Shown here piece by piece: positions 53,975-64,000 of a stretch of 64,000 nucleotides of DNA. The notes beneath the pieces were generated by a model. It had not been told where the DNA came from. It made no database searches and saw only the letters and a list, made by a program, of their open reading frames with translations. The translations under genes and the position numbers were made by a program. Source of the DNA: Aeromonas rivipollensis (GTDB lineage Bacteria; Pseudomonadota; Gammaproteobacteria; Enterobacterales; Aeromonadaceae); the NCBI RefSeq assembly GCF_037811135.1, contig NZ_CP149130.1, positions 3,766,001 to 3,830,000 of the forward strand, in the 5' to 3' direction. Each line of letters opens with the position of its first letter. The first letter of the stretch is position 1.

Positions 53975-54189
53975 CATTGATGAAAAATGTCGCGATTTTG
54001 CATCTTTTGACGGAGCGGGCGAAGCCAAACCCAACTTGATGAATTAAATATAATTTTAAAAACAGAGCGTTAAGTGATTGCTCTACTCCGATGAGATCAA
54101 GCTGTAAAGATTTACACTTAATAATTTAATCAAAAAAAGCCATCATGGTGGTGCCGTCCTCAAGGGCGGCACCCTGACCCTTTATGTAG
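53975..54189 (+). promoter_or_regulatory. gbpA promoter region with dyad and leader hairpin
   Basis: AT-rich DNA with the perfect 14-bp dyad TGTAAAGATTTACA (54103-54116) and then a strong ten-pair hairpin (54150-54173, GGTGCCGTCC and GGGCGGCACC, loop TCAA) just before the riboswitch. The dyad is a candidate operator of unknown owner. No coding frame. Confidence 0.45.
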
Positions 54190-54270
54190 TCATTTGGCAA
54201 ACTGGTTGAAAGGCCAGGACGCAAAGCCTCCGGTCTAAAGACATGTCGTCCAGGATAGCGGGGTTGCCAC
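54190..54270 (+). ncRNA. Cyclic-di-GMP-I (GEMM) riboswitch upstream of gbpA
   Basis: The aptamer core is complete: GGCAAAC opens it, GAAA tetraloop arm follows, then GGACGCAAAGCC and GGTCTAAAG (tetraloop receptor), GGATAGCGGGG, and GGTTGCC closes P1. It ends 66 bp before gbpA. Downstream hairpins (CACACC/GGTGTG and the GGGGAATTCCCC palindrome) can form the expression platform. The same arrangement, a GEMM-I switch on gbpA, is known from Vibrio cholerae. Confidence 0.93.
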
Positions 54271-54336
54271 ACCCAGGTGTGTCACGGGGAATTCCCCTGC
54301 CAACTTGACTGCCCACATCACCGAACAGAGGAATGT

Positions 54337-55761
54337 ATGGCAGCAAAAATCAAACTCAATCATGTGGCCGCCGCGCTGGCGCTGCTGGCCAGCGGCGGCG
54401 TGCTCGCCCACGGTTATATCAGCCAGCCGGAAGGGCGCAACTATCTGTGCAAGACCGGCGGCAACAGTCAGTGTGGCGCCATTCAGTGGGAGCCACAGAG
54501 CCTGGAGGCGCCATCCGGCTTCCCCAATGGCGGCCCCGTCGACGGCCAGATCGCCTCGGCCGGCCACCCGCAATTTGGTGAGCTCAACGCCCAGACCAGC
54601 GATCGCTGGACCAAGCGCCAGGTGCAGAGCGGCCCCTTCGCCATCAGCTGGACCTTCACCGCCAACCACGTGACCCGCAACTGGCGCTACTACCTCACCA
54701 AGCAGGAGTGGAACCCGAACCAGCCCCTGACCAGGGACTCCTTCGATCTCAATCCGTTCTGCGTCATCGACGGGGGCATGGTGCAGCCGCCCAAGCAGGT
54801 CACCCATCAGTGCACCCTGCCGGCGCGCACCGGCTATCAGGTTATCCTCGGAGTCTGGGAGGTGGGCGATACCGCCAACAGCTTCTACAACCTGATCGAC
54901 GCCCAGTTCGATGGCGGCACCCAGCCACCGCTGACCTGGAGCCAGGGTGGGACCATCTACCCCTCCACCGATCTGGTGGCCGGCGACAAGGCCAGAACCC
55001 GGGTATTCGACGCCAATGGCGAGCGCACCGATCTGCAGACAGTGCTGACCATCGGCTCTGCCGAGCAGGGTCAGAAGAACAACTGGGCTCACGATCTGGC
55101 CGCCAGGATCAACGCCGAACAGAGCCAGATCCGCGCAGGCCAGCAAGGCACCGATGGCCAGTTCAACCCTGTTTATGGCCAGAACCCCATCTACCTGAAG
55201 GCGGGCAGCAACCTGCAGCGGGTCGAGGTCCAGCTCGAGCAGCAGCAACCCCCGGTAAACGACGGCATCAGCGTGAGCGGGCTGGAGAACGAATACCTGC
55301 TCGACAACGGCAAGGTCACCCTGAACTTCACGGTCACGGCCGAGGGGGATCTCGCGGTCACCAACACCCTGTATGACCACGGTGGCGCCGCCAAGGGCCA
55401 GACCGGTGCCGACATCAAGGACAGCAGCCATAGCTTCACCATGGAGGTCAGCGGCCTGAGCGCCGGCCACCACCAACTGGTGATCGAGGGCAAGCCGAAG
55501 GCGGGCGGCGCCCCCCTGCAGCAGACCATGGATCTGATGTTCAAGGATCCGGCCAGCGGCGGTGACTACCAGTACAGCTTCCCGGAGGGACTCAAATCCT
55601 ATGCGGCAGGCACCAAGGTACTTCAGCCGAAAGATGGCAAGATCTATCAGTGCAAGCCCTACCCCTACAGCGGCTGGTGCACCATCTGGACGAGCACCGC
55701 GACCCAGTATGAGCCCGGAGTGGGCACCAACTGGCAGGATGCCTGGACCCTGGTGAACTGA
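54337..55761 (+). CDS. gbpA: GlcNAc-binding protein A, chitin-active LPMO (AA10)
   Basis: 474 residues from ATG at 54337 (AGAGGA site). The signal peptide is cut before HGYISQPEGR, so His1 of the mature protein forms the copper histidine brace with the second His in FTANHVTRNW. After the AA10 domain (about 180 residues) come two GbpA-type adhesion modules and a C-terminal chitin-binding domain rich in Trp and Tyr (YSGWCTIWTST, GTNWQDAWTLVN). GbpA cleaves chitin oxidatively and helps attachment to chitin and mucin. It is controlled by the c-di-GMP riboswitch upstream. Confidence 0.96.
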   Translation: MAAKIKLNHVAAALALLASGGVLAHGYISQPEGRNYLCKTGGNSQCGAIQWEPQSLEAPSGFPNGGPVDGQIASAGHPQFGELNAQTSDRWTKRQVQSGPFAISWTFTANHVTRNWRYYLTKQEWNPNQPLTRDSFDLNPFCVIDGGMVQPPKQVTHQCTLPARTGYQVILGVWEVGDTANSFYNLIDAQFDGGTQPPLTWSQGGTIYPSTDLVAGDKARTRVFDANGERTDLQTVLTIGSAEQGQKNNWAHDLAARINAEQSQIRAGQQGTDGQFNPVYGQNPIYLKAGSNLQRVEVQLEQQQPPVNDGISVSGLENEYLLDNGKVTLNFTVTAEGDLAVTNTLYDHGGAAKGQTGADIKDSSHSFTMEVSGLSAGHHQLVIEGKPKAGGAPLQQTMDLMFKDPASGGDYQYSFPEGLKSYAAGTKVLQPKDGKIYQCKPYPYSGWCTIWTSTATQYEPGVGTNWQDAWTLVN

Positions 55762-55776
55762 TCCCCCGCAAGCAGA

Positions 55777-55801
55777 AGAGGCCCGAGCGGCCTCTTTTTT
55801 G
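55777..55801 (+). terminator. Terminator of gbpA
   Basis: AAGAGGCC and GGCCTCTT with a T run. Confidence 0.88.
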
Positions 55802-55861
55802 TGCCTGTCATCCGGGCTCCCGGTGCCTCTCGGCACCCTGGGCCCCAGTCGGAAAAATCCC

Positions 55862-56392
55862 ATGACGAAAGACTACTATGACCCCCTGAGCCGCCTGCTG
55901 CACTGGCTGATGGCCGCCGTCATCCTCTACGCCACCCTGGCAGGCTACCTGATGCACCTGGTGATCGACAGCCATCCCAAGCTGTTTCAATTTCTGTCGG
56001 TGCTGAACATGTCGATGGCGACCCTGATCTCCCCGCTCTTCCTGCTGCGCTGGGGCTGGCGGCACTGGCGGCCTCCCCTGTCCGAAGAGCAGGCCCAGCC
56101 TCACCATCCCGCCGCCAGGCTGGCTCACGCCCTGCTCTACGGCCTGATGTGCATAGTGCTGTTGAGCGGCTTCCTGATGCTGGAGCAGGGTTATGCCCTG
56201 TTCTGGCTCTACCCGATCGCCAACCCCATCGATGTACCTGAGGTCAACGCCTTCTTCTTTGGCGTGCATCGCCTCGGCTGTCTGTTGCTGGCTGCGCTGG
56301 TCCTGCTGCACGTGGCCGCCGCCCTCTACCACCACAGGATCAAGGGGGATCGCACCCTGTATCGCATGCTGGGTCCCCAGAGCGGGCGCTAG
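55862..56392 (+). CDS. Cytochrome b561 family protein
   Basis: 176 residues from MTKDYYDPL at 55862. Four membrane helices; His residues in SRLLHWLMAAV, ARLAHALLYGL, GVHRLGC and VLLHVAAALYHH are the expected haem b ligands. It moves electrons between quinol and a periplasmic acceptor; the partner is unknown. Confidence 0.9.
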   Translation: MTKDYYDPLSRLLHWLMAAVILYATLAGYLMHLVIDSHPKLFQFLSVLNMSMATLISPLFLLRWGWRHWRPPLSEEQAQPHHPAARLAHALLYGLMCIVLLSGFLMLEQGYALFWLYPIANPIDVPEVNAFFFGVHRLGCLLLAALVLLHVAAALYHHRIKGDRTLYRMLGPQSGR

Positions 56393-56436
56393 CCAATGAG
56401 CGAGGCCCTGGGTCTGGCTGAAGCGTCGATTAAGCA

Positions 56437-56465
56437 AACAGGGAGCCATGGGCTCCCTGTTTTCT
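56437..56465. terminator. Bidirectional terminator
   Basis: AAACAGGGAGCC and GGCTCCCTGTTT form a 12-pair stem with A and T runs between convergent genes. Confidence 0.85.
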
Positions 56466-56482
56466 CAGACGATGCGGGGCAT

Positions 56483-57430
56483 TCAGATCTGGTAATCGAG
56501 CAGGGGCTCGTTGCTCATGGCCCTGGCCTGGATCTCCGCCAGCGCCAGCTCGGGGTTGCAGAGCTGGATGAACTGCCAGGTGAAGTTGTGCTGGAACTGA
56601 CCCTGCTTGAGACCTATCCAGGCGGTGTGCGGCGCAAACAGCCGGCTGCCGTCGAGCTGCACCAGCCCCTTGTCCCGTTGGGGATCGAACGCCATGTCCG
56701 CCAGTATGCCCACCCCCATCTCCAGCTCGACATAGGTCTTGATGACGTCGGAATCCTGGGCGGTCAGCAGGATCTGCGGATGTATCCCCGCCTCGGCAAA
56801 GGCCTCATCCACCCGCACCCGGCCCGTCAGGCCCGCCTGATAGGTGACTATGGGCCAGTGGGCCAGCGCCGCCAGGGTCAGTTCCCGCTCGGCGGTGAGC
56901 GGGTGCTGCTCCGGCACCACTATGTTGTGGTGCCAGCGATAGTAGGGAAACGCGACCACCCCTTCGCTCTTGTCGAGCTGCTCGCTGCTGATGCCGATAT
57001 CCACCTCGCCGGTCTGTACCAGCCGCACTATCTCTTCCGGACTGCCCTGGCGCAGCTCCAGCTGCACCAGGGGGAACTGCTCGCGAAACGCCTTCACCAC
57101 ACGGGGCAGGGCATAGCGCGCCTGGGTGTGAGTGGTCGCTACCAGCAGTCGCCCGGAATCCCTGTTGGCAAAGGTGCTGGCCAATTTGCGGATATTGTCG
57201 GCGTCCCCCAGGATACGCTCGGCGATCACCAGCAGCTCCTTGCCCGGCTCCGTCATGCCAAGCAGCCGTTTGCCGTAACGGATGAAGAGCGCGAGCCCGA
57301 GCTCCTCCTCCAGCTCGCGGATATGGCGGCTGACCCCGGACTGGGAGGTAAAGAGGGCATTGGCCACTTCGGTCAGGTTGTAATCCCGCCGCGCCGCTTC
57401 CCGGATAATGCGTAATTGCTGAAAATTCAC
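56483..57430 (-). CDS. cbl: Cbl, LysR-type activator of sulfur-starvation genes
   Basis: 315 residues, GTG start with AGGAGG seven bases upstream. It follows E. coli Cbl rather than CysB: MNFQQLRIIREAARRDYNLTEVAN, here spaced as in Cbl, SQSGVSRHIRELEEELG, GKRLLGMTEPGK, TTHTQARYALP and the last residues DYQI. Cbl turns on sulfonate-use genes when sulfate is scarce. It lies 117 bp after cysA on the same strand and may be co-transcribed. Confidence 0.93.
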   Translation of the reverse strand: MNFQQLRIIREAARRDYNLTEVANALFTSQSGVSRHIRELEEELGLALFIRYGKRLLGMTEPGKELLVIAERILGDADNIRKLASTFANRDSGRLLVATTHTQARYALPRVVKAFREQFPLVQLELRQGSPEEIVRLVQTGEVDIGISSEQLDKSEGVVAFPYYRWHHNIVVPEQHPLTAERELTLAALAHWPIVTYQAGLTGRVRVDEAFAEAGIHPQILLTAQDSDVIKTYVELEMGVGILADMAFDPQRDKGLVQLDGSRLFAPHTAWIGLKQGQFQHNFTWQFIQLCNPELALAEIQARAMSNEPLLDYQI

Positions 57431-57547
57431 CTCATCGCCTCCTGCGCTGAGTGGCGGTGGATGCTGCCACCGTCCTCTTGTTATTGGGCGACCGGATCAG
57501 GATCCGGCTGCAAGCCTGAAAAAGGGTCTCGCCCTGGGGGCTCGTCT

Positions 57548-58615
57548 TCAAATCTGATAGTCGGGATAGAGCTGCGCATGCCGGGCCACCAGGCGCACCC
57601 CCTGGCCGGGGGCGAAGGCACGGGCGGCCTCCTTGCTCAGCTCGGCCTCGTAGTGAGCGCCCCTGGTCTCGCCATCCCCGCGCAACTCCACCCGGATCCG
57701 CGGCCCCATGGGCAACAAGCGGGTGATGGTGGCGCTGATGCCACCCGGTGCATCCGCCGGCAGTATCTCCAGCTCGTGGGGGCGCACATAGGCAATGGCC
57801 GCACTGCCCTGTGCCAGCTGGGAGCTGATGGGGCCCCCCAGCTGCTGCTCACCTATGCCGAGCCCCTGCCCGGCCACCCGGCCACGGAACAGGTTCACGC
57901 TGCCGAGGAAGCTGTGCACGAAGGCGGTGGCGGGCTGGTCATAGACCTCGGCCGGGGTGCCGATCTGCTCGACCCGCCCTGCGTTCATCAGCACCACCCG
58001 ATCCGCCACCTCCAGCGCCTCCTCCTGATCGTGGGTCACGAACAGGCTGGTGACGTGCAGCTCGTCGTGCAGCTCCCGCAGCCAGCGGCGCAGCTCCTTG
58101 CGCACCTGGGCGTCGAGGGCGCCGAAAGGCTCGTCCAGCAGCAGCACCTTGGGCTGTACCGCCAGGGCGCGCGCCAGGGCGACCCGCTGGCGCTGACCGC
58201 CGGAGAGCTGGGTCGGATAGCGTCCGGCCACGTGGCTGAGCTGCACCAGATCCAGCAGCTCCTTGACCCGGGCTCGGATGGCCTCCTCGGCCGGTCGCTC
58301 GGCGCGCGGCTTGACCCTCAGGCCAAACGCCACGTTCTCGAACACCGTCATGTGCCTGAACAGGGCGTAGTGCTGGAACACGAAACCGACGTTGCGCTCG
58401 CGCACGTGGAGATCAGAGGCATCCTCGCCACGGATGATGACGTTGCCGCTGTCGGCCTGCTCCAACCCGGCGATGATCCGCAGCAGTGTGGTCTTGCCGC
58501 AGCCGGAGGGGCCGAGCAGCGCCACCAGTTCACCGTCGTGAAAATCGAGGTTGATGTCGGCCAGGGCCGCGTACTGATTGAAATGCTTGTTGAGTCGTTG
58601 AACCTGAATGCTCAT
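57548..58615 (-). CDS. cysA: Sulfate/thiosulfate ABC transporter ATP-binding protein
   Basis: 355 residues. Walker [10 protein letters not shown], signature [15 protein letters not shown], Walker [12 protein letters not shown] and H-loop [11 protein letters not shown]-terminal TOBE-like regulatory domain follows. It powers the CysTW permease. 74 bp separate it from cysW. Confidence 0.96.
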   Translation of the reverse strand: MSIQVQRLNKHFNQYAALADINLDFHDGELVALLGPSGCGKTTLLRIIAGLEQADSGNVIIRGEDASDLHVRERNVGFVFQHYALFRHMTVFENVAFGLRVKPRAERPAEEAIRARVKELLDLVQLSHVAGRYPTQLSGGQRQRVALARALAVQPKVLLLDEPFGALDAQVRKELRRWLRELHDELHVTSLFVTHDQEEALEVADRVVLMNAGRVEQIGTPAEVYDQPATAFVHSFLGSVNLFRGRVAGQGLGIGEQQLGGPISSQLAQGSAAIAYVRPHELEILPADAPGGISATITRLLPMGPRIRVELRGDGETRGAHYEAELSKEAARAFAPGQGVRLVARHAQLYPDYQI

Positions 58616-58689
58616 GGCTGCCTCTCTAAACCGTTAAACCGGATTCATGGTTATCCGGGCTGACCTGCCGGCAGGCAGGCCAGGCCATA

Positions 58690-59583
58690 TCAATGGGACT
58701 GGGTGGGCTGAGCGCGCAGCCGGGCCAGCAGGGTCTCCCCCAGCAGGGTGAAGATCCCGAACAGGGCCAGCAGGCTCGCCACCGCGAAGGCGGCGCCGGT
58801 CTGGTACTCGTTGTAGAGGATCTCGATGTGCAGCGGCAGTGTGTTGGTCTGGCCGCGAATATGGCCGGAGACCACGGAGACGGCACCGAACTCCCCCACA
58901 GCACGGGCGGTACAGAGCAGCAGGCCATACATCAGGCTCCAGCGGATGCCGGGCAGGGTGACCCGCCAGAACATCTGCAGGCCGCTCGCCCCCAGCATGA
59001 TGGCGGCTTCCTCCTCTTCCGGCCCACGGGCCTCCATCTGGGGCAGCAGCTCGCGCACCACGAAGGGCACAGTGATAAAGGTGGTCGCCAATATGATCCC
59101 CGGAGTGGCGAAGATGATCTTGATGTCATGCTCGCTAAGCCAGTCGCCGAACCAGCCGCGGCTGCCGAACATCAGCACGAACATCAGCCCCGCTATCACG
59201 GGCGACACCGAGAACGGCAGATCGATGATGGTAATGAGCAGTTGTCGGCCCGGGAAACGGAAGCGGGCTATGGCCCAGGCGGCGGCCAGCCCGAACAGCA
59301 GATTGAGGGGCACGGAGCAGAGGGTCACCAGGGCGGTCAGGCCGAGGGCGCTCAGGGCATCCGGCTCGCTGATGGCATGCCAGAAGAAGGCGAGGCCCGG
59401 GCTCAGTGCCTGGATAAAGACGGTCGCGAGCGGCAGCAGCAGCAGGGCGGCGAACCAGCCGAGTCCGACGCTGATCAGCAGCCACTTGACCCAGACGGGC
59501 TCACGGGTCACGGCAGGCTGGCGCACCTGAGTGACAGGGGCCCCATCGAGGGCCAGGTCCAGGCTTGCGTTGGATGCATTCAT
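58690..59583 (-). CDS. cysW: Sulfate ABC transporter permease CysW
   Basis: 297 residues, about six membrane helices, with the EAA-loop ([25 protein letters not shown], split by family spacing). Its start overlaps the cysT stop (ATGA). Confidence 0.95.
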   Translation of the reverse strand: MNASNASLDLALDGAPVTQVRQPAVTREPVWVKWLLISVGLGWFAALLLLPLATVFIQALSPGLAFFWHAISEPDALSALGLTALVTLCSVPLNLLFGLAAAWAIARFRFPGRQLLITIIDLPFSVSPVIAGLMFVLMFGSRGWFGDWLSEHDIKIIFATPGIILATTFITVPFVVRELLPQMEARGPEEEEAAIMLGASGLQMFWRVTLPGIRWSLMYGLLLCTARAVGEFGAVSVVSGHIRGQTNTLPLHIEILYNEYQTGAAFAVASLLALFGIFTLLGETLLARLRAQPTQSH

Positions 59584-60419
59584 ATGCGGCTTCCTCCGAT
59601 GCGTGCCCAGCTCCAGGCCTGCAACTTGTTGATGATCAACAGCAAGACAAACGAAATCAGCAGCATGACGGAGGCGATAGCCGAGGCCCCGGCATAGTCA
59701 TACTCCTCCAGATGACTCATGATCATCAGCGGCGCGATTTCCGAAACCATCGGCAAATTTCCGGCGATAAAGATGACGGAGCCGTACTCCCCTACCCCGC
59801 GGGCAAAGGCCAGGGCGAAGCCGGTGAGCAGCGCCGGGATCAGGGTAGGCCACAACACTCGCGCGAAGGTTTGCCAGCGATTGGCCCCCAGGCTGGCGGC
59901 GGCCTCTTCCTGTTCGGTCTCCGCCTCCCGCAGCACGGGCTGCAGGGTGCGCACCACGAAGGGCAGCCCGATGAAGGTGAGGGCGATCACCACCCCTATG
60001 GGGTTGTAGGCGAGCTCTATACCAAAGGGAGCAACCCACTGACCTATCCAGCCGTTGGGGGCGAAGATGGCACACAGGGCAATGCCGGAGACGGCGGTGG
60101 GCATGGCGAACGGCAGGTCGATCAGCGCATCCACCAACCGGCGACCGGGGAAGCTGTATCGAACCAGCACCCAGGCCAGGATCAGCCCGAACAGGCTGTT
60201 GAGCAGGGCGGCGATAAAGGCAGCCCCGAAGCTGAGGCGAAAGGAGGCGAGCACCCGGGGGGAGCCTATCACCTGCCAGAACTCGGCGGCCGTCAGGTTG
60301 TTTACCGCGAACAGCACCAGCGCCGAGAGTGGCAACAGCACCAGTATGCTCAGGTAGAGCAGGCTGAAGCCCAGGGTCGGCCCCAGGCCAGGGAGGACGG
60401 AATAAGAACTTAATCGCAT
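59580..60419 (-). CDS. cysT: Sulfate ABC transporter permease CysT
   Basis: 279 residues from [11 protein letters not shown] at 60419 (an upstream in-frame ATG would add 22 residues). Six helices and an EAA loop ([20 protein letters not shown]). Forms the channel with CysW. A terminator lies 140 bp upstream, so a promoter of its own in the gap 60420-60558 is expected; a TATAAC -10 near 60430-60440 is a candidate. Confidence 0.95.
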   Translation of the reverse strand: MRLSSYSVLPGLGPTLGFSLLYLSILVLLPLSALVLFAVNNLTAAEFWQVIGSPRVLASFRLSFGAAFIAALLNSLFGLILAWVLVRYSFPGRRLVDALIDLPFAMPTAVSGIALCAIFAPNGWIGQWVAPFGIELAYNPIGVVIALTFIGLPFVVRTLQPVLREAETEQEEAAASLGANRWQTFARVLWPTLIPALLTGFALAFARGVGEYGSVIFIAGNLPMVSEIAPLMIMSHLEEYDYAGASAIASVMLLISFVLLLIINKLQAWSWARIGGSRI

Positions 60420-60558
60420 AACACATCCATTTGTTATAAAAACTTTCGATACGCTGATTCTGCTCACGAGCGCCAGGGACAACAAACACCAATAACGCCT
60501 TTGCTAAGCACTTTTTTGTCTAACAACGGCAAATCAGGGCTTTTAGAGCGATAAATAT

Positions 60559-60592
60559 AAAAAAAGGTCTTTTATATAAATAAAAGACCTAA
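60559..60592 (-). terminator. Terminator between the hydrolase gene and cysT
   Basis: GGTCTTTTAT and ATAAAAGACC form a perfect ten-pair stem; on the minus strand it is followed by seven T. It should end most transcripts from sbp and the hydrolase gene before cysTWA. Confidence 0.85.
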
Positions 60593-60698
60593 CAAACGGA
60601 GCGGTGAAACCTGAGCTGCAAAGACAGTCACTATGGGATCAGGGTGGCGAGCCTGTCTGATATCTTGCGGGAACTCTCCTTGTCATATGGGTCGAGGA

Positions 60699-61277
60699 TC
60701 AGCGGAAGCTGAGGGCCGCCCGCCTATCCCATTCGGTCGAGACGGGATCCACCACCATCTCGGCCCTGTGATGAAGGGTGTTCAGCAGGTTGAGCCCCTG
60801 ACTCCACTCCCCATGACCGGACTGGGCATTGATGTGGCCCACCTCGCCGGCATCGAACAGCGGCACCTGCCACTGACGACTCCAATACTCGGCACGTTCG
60901 AAGCTCATCCAGGGATCGTTGCGGCTGGCGATGAGCTGGGCGGACACCTTGATGGATCCCGCCAGCACCTCGTCCGGGATGCCGAAGCGGGCCGGATCAG
61001 CGGGAGCCACTATCAGGATGGAAGAGACCTTGTCCGGTTGCAGCCGGGCGGCGGCAATCGCCGTCAGGGCGCCGAAGGAGTGGGCCACCAGGTGGACCCG
61101 GCTGCGGCGGCTTCTAAGCTTGCTCGCCAGCTTGGCACTCCAGACGGTGAGGTCCGGCTTGTCCCAGGGCAGACCCAGCATCCGCTGCCACTGGGGAAAT
61201 TGCTGGTGCCAGCGACTCTGCCAGTGATCCGGCCCACTGTTGTGCAGACCGGGAACCAGAAGGACCTTGTTCATCAT
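60699..61277 (-). CDS. RBBP9/YdeN-type serine hydrolase
   Basis: 192 residues from ATG at 61277 (GGAG site). Alpha/beta hydrolase: LLVPGLHNSGPDHWQSRW, the nucleophile elbow VAHSFGAL, and a late catalytic His in GEVGHINAQSGHGEW, all typical of the RBBP9/YdeN family (Ser_hydrolase). Substrate unknown. It sits between sbp and cysT, 36 bp after sbp, so it is probably made together with the sulfate-binding protein. Confidence 0.88.
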   Translation of the reverse strand: MMNKVLLVPGLHNSGPDHWQSRWHQQFPQWQRMLGLPWDKPDLTVWSAKLASKLRSRRSRVHLVAHSFGALTAIAAARLQPDKVSSILIVAPADPARFGIPDEVLAGSIKVSAQLIASRNDPWMSFERAEYWSRQWQVPLFDAGEVGHINAQSGHGEWSQGLNLLNTLHHRAEMVVDPVSTEWDRRAALSFR

Positions 61278-61313
61278 GGTGCTCCTATCTGTTGTCACAG
61301 GGGCCAGTCACTG

Positions 61314-62315
61314 TCAGCGGCCCGGTTGGTAGATCTGGTCGAACAGCCCACCCTGGGCGAAGTGTTTCTTCTGTGCCTTGTCCCAATCCCCTTCCAGATC
61401 CTTGACGGTAAAGAGCGCCAGCTGCGGGAACTGGGCCGCCGTCTCCTTGAGGATCGCCGGGTTGCTCGGGCGATAGTGGTACTTGGCGATGATCCGCTGT
61501 CCCTCGTCGGAATAGAGGTAGTCAAGGTAGCCCTTGGCGACCGCTTCGGTGCCGTGCTTCTTGGCTACCTTGTCCACCACGGCAACGGGGGGTTCGGCCA
61601 GGATGGAGACCGAGGGCACCACGAGCTCGAACTTGTCGCTGGTCCCCGGCTGATTCAGCACCAGCAGGGCTTCGTTCTCCCAGGCCAGCAAGACGTCGCC
61701 GAGGCCTCGCTCGATGAAGCTGGTGGTGGCGCCCCGGGCGCCGGAATCCAGCACCTTCACGTTCTTGAACAGATCGCCGACAAACTGCCTGGCCCCCTCT
61801 TCAGTGCCGCTCTTCTTCAGGGCATAGCCCCAGGCAGCCAGGTAATTCCAGCGCGCACCGCCGGAGGTCTTGGGGTTGGGAGTCACGATGGCGACATCCT
61901 TGCGAACCAGATCGCCCCAGTCCTTGATCTGCTTGGGGTTACCCTTGCGCACCAGGAAGACGATGGTGGAGGTATAGGGAGACGCATTGTTGGCAAGGCG
62001 CCCCTCCCAATCGCTGGCGGTAAGACCCGCCTTGGCCACGGCATCGACATCATAGGCCAGCGCCAGGGACACCACGTCAGCCTCCAGGCCGTCCACCACG
62101 GCACGCGCCTGCTTGCCGGAGCCACCGTGTGACTGGCTTACCACCACATCATCGCCCGTCTTGGCCTTCCACTCCTTGGCAAAGGCGCTGTTGTATTCCT
62201 GGAACAGCTCGCGGGTCGGATCATAAGAGACGTTGAGCAGGCGCACCTCGGCCGCATTGGCCTGGCCGAGTGCCAGCAGAGAGAGCAGGGTCAGGGCGGT
62301 CATTCGCAATTTCAT
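61314..62315 (-). CDS. sbp: Periplasmic sulfate-binding protein
   Basis: 333 residues, signal peptide ending [57 protein letters not shown] and [11 protein letters not shown] fit Sbp better than CysP. It delivers sulfate to CysTWA. First gene of the leftward cluster; CysB-dependent expression is expected by analogy. Confidence 0.95.
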   Translation of the reverse strand: MKLRMTALTLLSLLALGQANAAEVRLLNVSYDPTRELFQEYNSAFAKEWKAKTGDDVVVSQSHGGSGKQARAVVDGLEADVVSLALAYDVDAVAKAGLTASDWEGRLANNASPYTSTIVFLVRKGNPKQIKDWGDLVRKDVAIVTPNPKTSGGARWNYLAAWGYALKKSGTEEGARQFVGDLFKNVKVLDSGARGATTSFIERGLGDVLLAWENEALLVLNQPGTSDKFELVVPSVSILAEPPVAVVDKVAKKHGTEAVAKGYLDYLYSDEGQRIIAKYHYRPSNPAILKETAAQFPQLALFTVKDLEGDWDKAQKKHFAQGGLFDQIYQPGR

Positions 62316-62508
62316 GGTGATACTCCATATCGTTGGGTTGAGTACAGAATGCCGCTTTCCACATATATCAGGAAGAAAGAAAAAGCGCTTTGCTTATCTC
62401 TTTTACGCATATTAGGCTAGCCGCCATTGCATACTCGCTGCCGCGAACCATCACCCCGGTCCCCCTGGTCGCCCCATTCTCCACTCATCACCGTCAGATT
62501 GCAGACAC
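62316..62508. other. Region between the rrn terminators and sbp
   Basis: About 190 bp. The part next to sbp is AT-rich and should hold its promoter and activator site. No gene seen. Confidence 0.5.
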
Positions 62509-62538
62509 GAAAAAAGCCCAGTCTTTCGACTGGGCTTG
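62509..62538 (-). terminator. Second terminator of the rRNA operon
   Basis: AAGCCCAGTC and GACTGGGCTT with a TTTC loop; a T run follows on the minus strand. Confidence 0.88.
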
Positions 62539-62565
62539 CTGACTTGCATGCTGAAGGTGCATAGC

Positions 62566-62596
62566 AAAAAGGCCTTCCCGTGAGGGAAGGCCTTTC
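62566..62596 (-). terminator. First terminator of the rRNA operon
   Basis: AAAGGCCTTCCC and GGGAAGGCCTTT form a 12-pair stem with a T run on the minus strand. Tandem terminators are usual after rrn operons. Confidence 0.9.
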
Positions 62597-62603
62597 AAAT
62601 TAG

Positions 62604-62680
62604 TGGCGGAGCGGACGGGACTCGAACCCGCGACCCCCGGCGTGACAGGCCGGTATTCTAACCGACTGAACTACCGCTCC
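62604..62680 (-). tRNA. tRNA-Asp (anticodon GTC)
   Basis: 77 bases with encoded CCA. The acceptor stem is GGAGCGG/CCGCTCC, the T arm has GGTTCGAGTCC and the anticodon loop CTGTCAC reads GTC. It is the distal tRNA of the rRNA operon, as in several rrn operons of related bacteria. Confidence 0.98.
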
Positions 62681-62773
62681 GCATTCGGTTAGCTTGCGCT
62701 AAATCTTTTGCCGCTTCTATGAGGTGTCATCCTCTCGGCCAATCATGCAATGTGTGCACAACTGTTTAATTGG

Positions 62774-62892
62774 GTGCCTGGCAGTGTCCTACTCTCGCAT
62801 GGCGAATGCCACACTACCATCGGCGCTACCGCGTTTCACTTCTGAGTTCGGCATGGGATCAGGTGGTTCCACGGCGCTATGGCCGCCAGGCA
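62774..62892 (-). rRNA. 5S ribosomal RNA
   Basis: About 119 bases. On the minus strand it opens TGCCTGGCGGCC and closes ACTGCCAGGCAC, with CCCATGCCGAACTCAGAAG inside. Ends set by comparison with E. coli 5S; they could be off by one or two bases. Confidence 0.97.
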
Positions 62893-63014
62893 AATTCTTC
62901 AATCTCGGAAAGCTGACGTGAGTAACGACTGATTGGCTGTTGCCTCGTCGCTATCACTGAATTTGAGTAGTTCGTTCATTCGCTACAAGGCCCAGAACAC
63001 TTCTTGGGTGTTGT

Positions 63015-64000
<986 letters not shown>

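Overview
The window is a piece of chromosome from a gammaproteobacterium, most likely Aeromonas. The evidence is high-GC DNA with gammaproteobacterial core genes (ruvAB, proS, cydA, tyrB, tpx, sbp-cysTWA-cbl, a 23S-5S-tRNA-Asp rrn end), a Vibrio-like c-di-GMP riboswitch ahead of gbpA, and a complete cellulose locus. The species call is inference from gene content and codon style. No phage, integron, CRISPR array or insertion sequence was seen.

Layout. 1-3.4 kb: start of cydA (leftward) with a long FNR/ArcA-type regulatory region, a small rightward transcription unit with an rRNA-like promoter and a 25-codon ORF, then ruvB and ruvA with a LexA box. 3.6-5.6 kb: a chemoreceptor. 5.7-8.7 kb: proS, followed by a DEDDh exonuclease gene lying between two identical 122-bp copies of the proS 3' end. 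8.8-18.1 kb: housekeeping and envelope genes (SDR, outer-membrane barrel, PCu(A)C copper chaperone, enoyl-CoA hydratase, xenobiotic acetyltransferase, secreted ParB-like protein, mppA, Aer-like chemoreceptor). 18.1-30.6 kb: PhoD-like phosphatase, DEAD-box helicase, tpx, zntA, a large lipoprotein pullulanase, and the divergent dmeF/dmeR nickel-cobalt efflux pair.

30.6-42.5 kb: leftward cellulose operon bcsG-bcsR-bcsQ-bcsA-bcsB-bcsZ-bcsC, tightly overlapped. 42.7-52 kb: tyrB, a LysR regulator, a DUF1820 gene, the glycyl-radical pair yjjI-yjjW, azlCD, an L,D-transpeptidase and an M3 metallopeptidase. 52.2-56.4 kb: an sCache-type chemoreceptor, the riboswitch-gbpA unit and a cytochrome b561. 56.5-62.3 kb: sulfate uptake cluster sbp-(RBBP9-like hydrolase)-cysT-cysW-cysA with cbl downstream. 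62.5-64 kb: the 3' end of an rRNA operon (23S, 5S, tRNA-Asp, two terminators), all leftward.

Two themes link genes here. Cyclic-di-GMP should drive both cellulose (PilZ domain in BcsA) and chitin/mucin attachment (riboswitch on gbpA). Metal homeostasis appears twice (zntA with a MerR-type promoter, dmeRF with a CsoR/RcnR-type operator). The most unusual structure is the 1,228-bp unit at the end of proS: a lone exonuclease in AT-richer DNA, bounded by perfect copies of the host gene's tail and carrying no recombinase. A second point of interest is the rRNA-promoter-driven small gene between cydA and ruvB.
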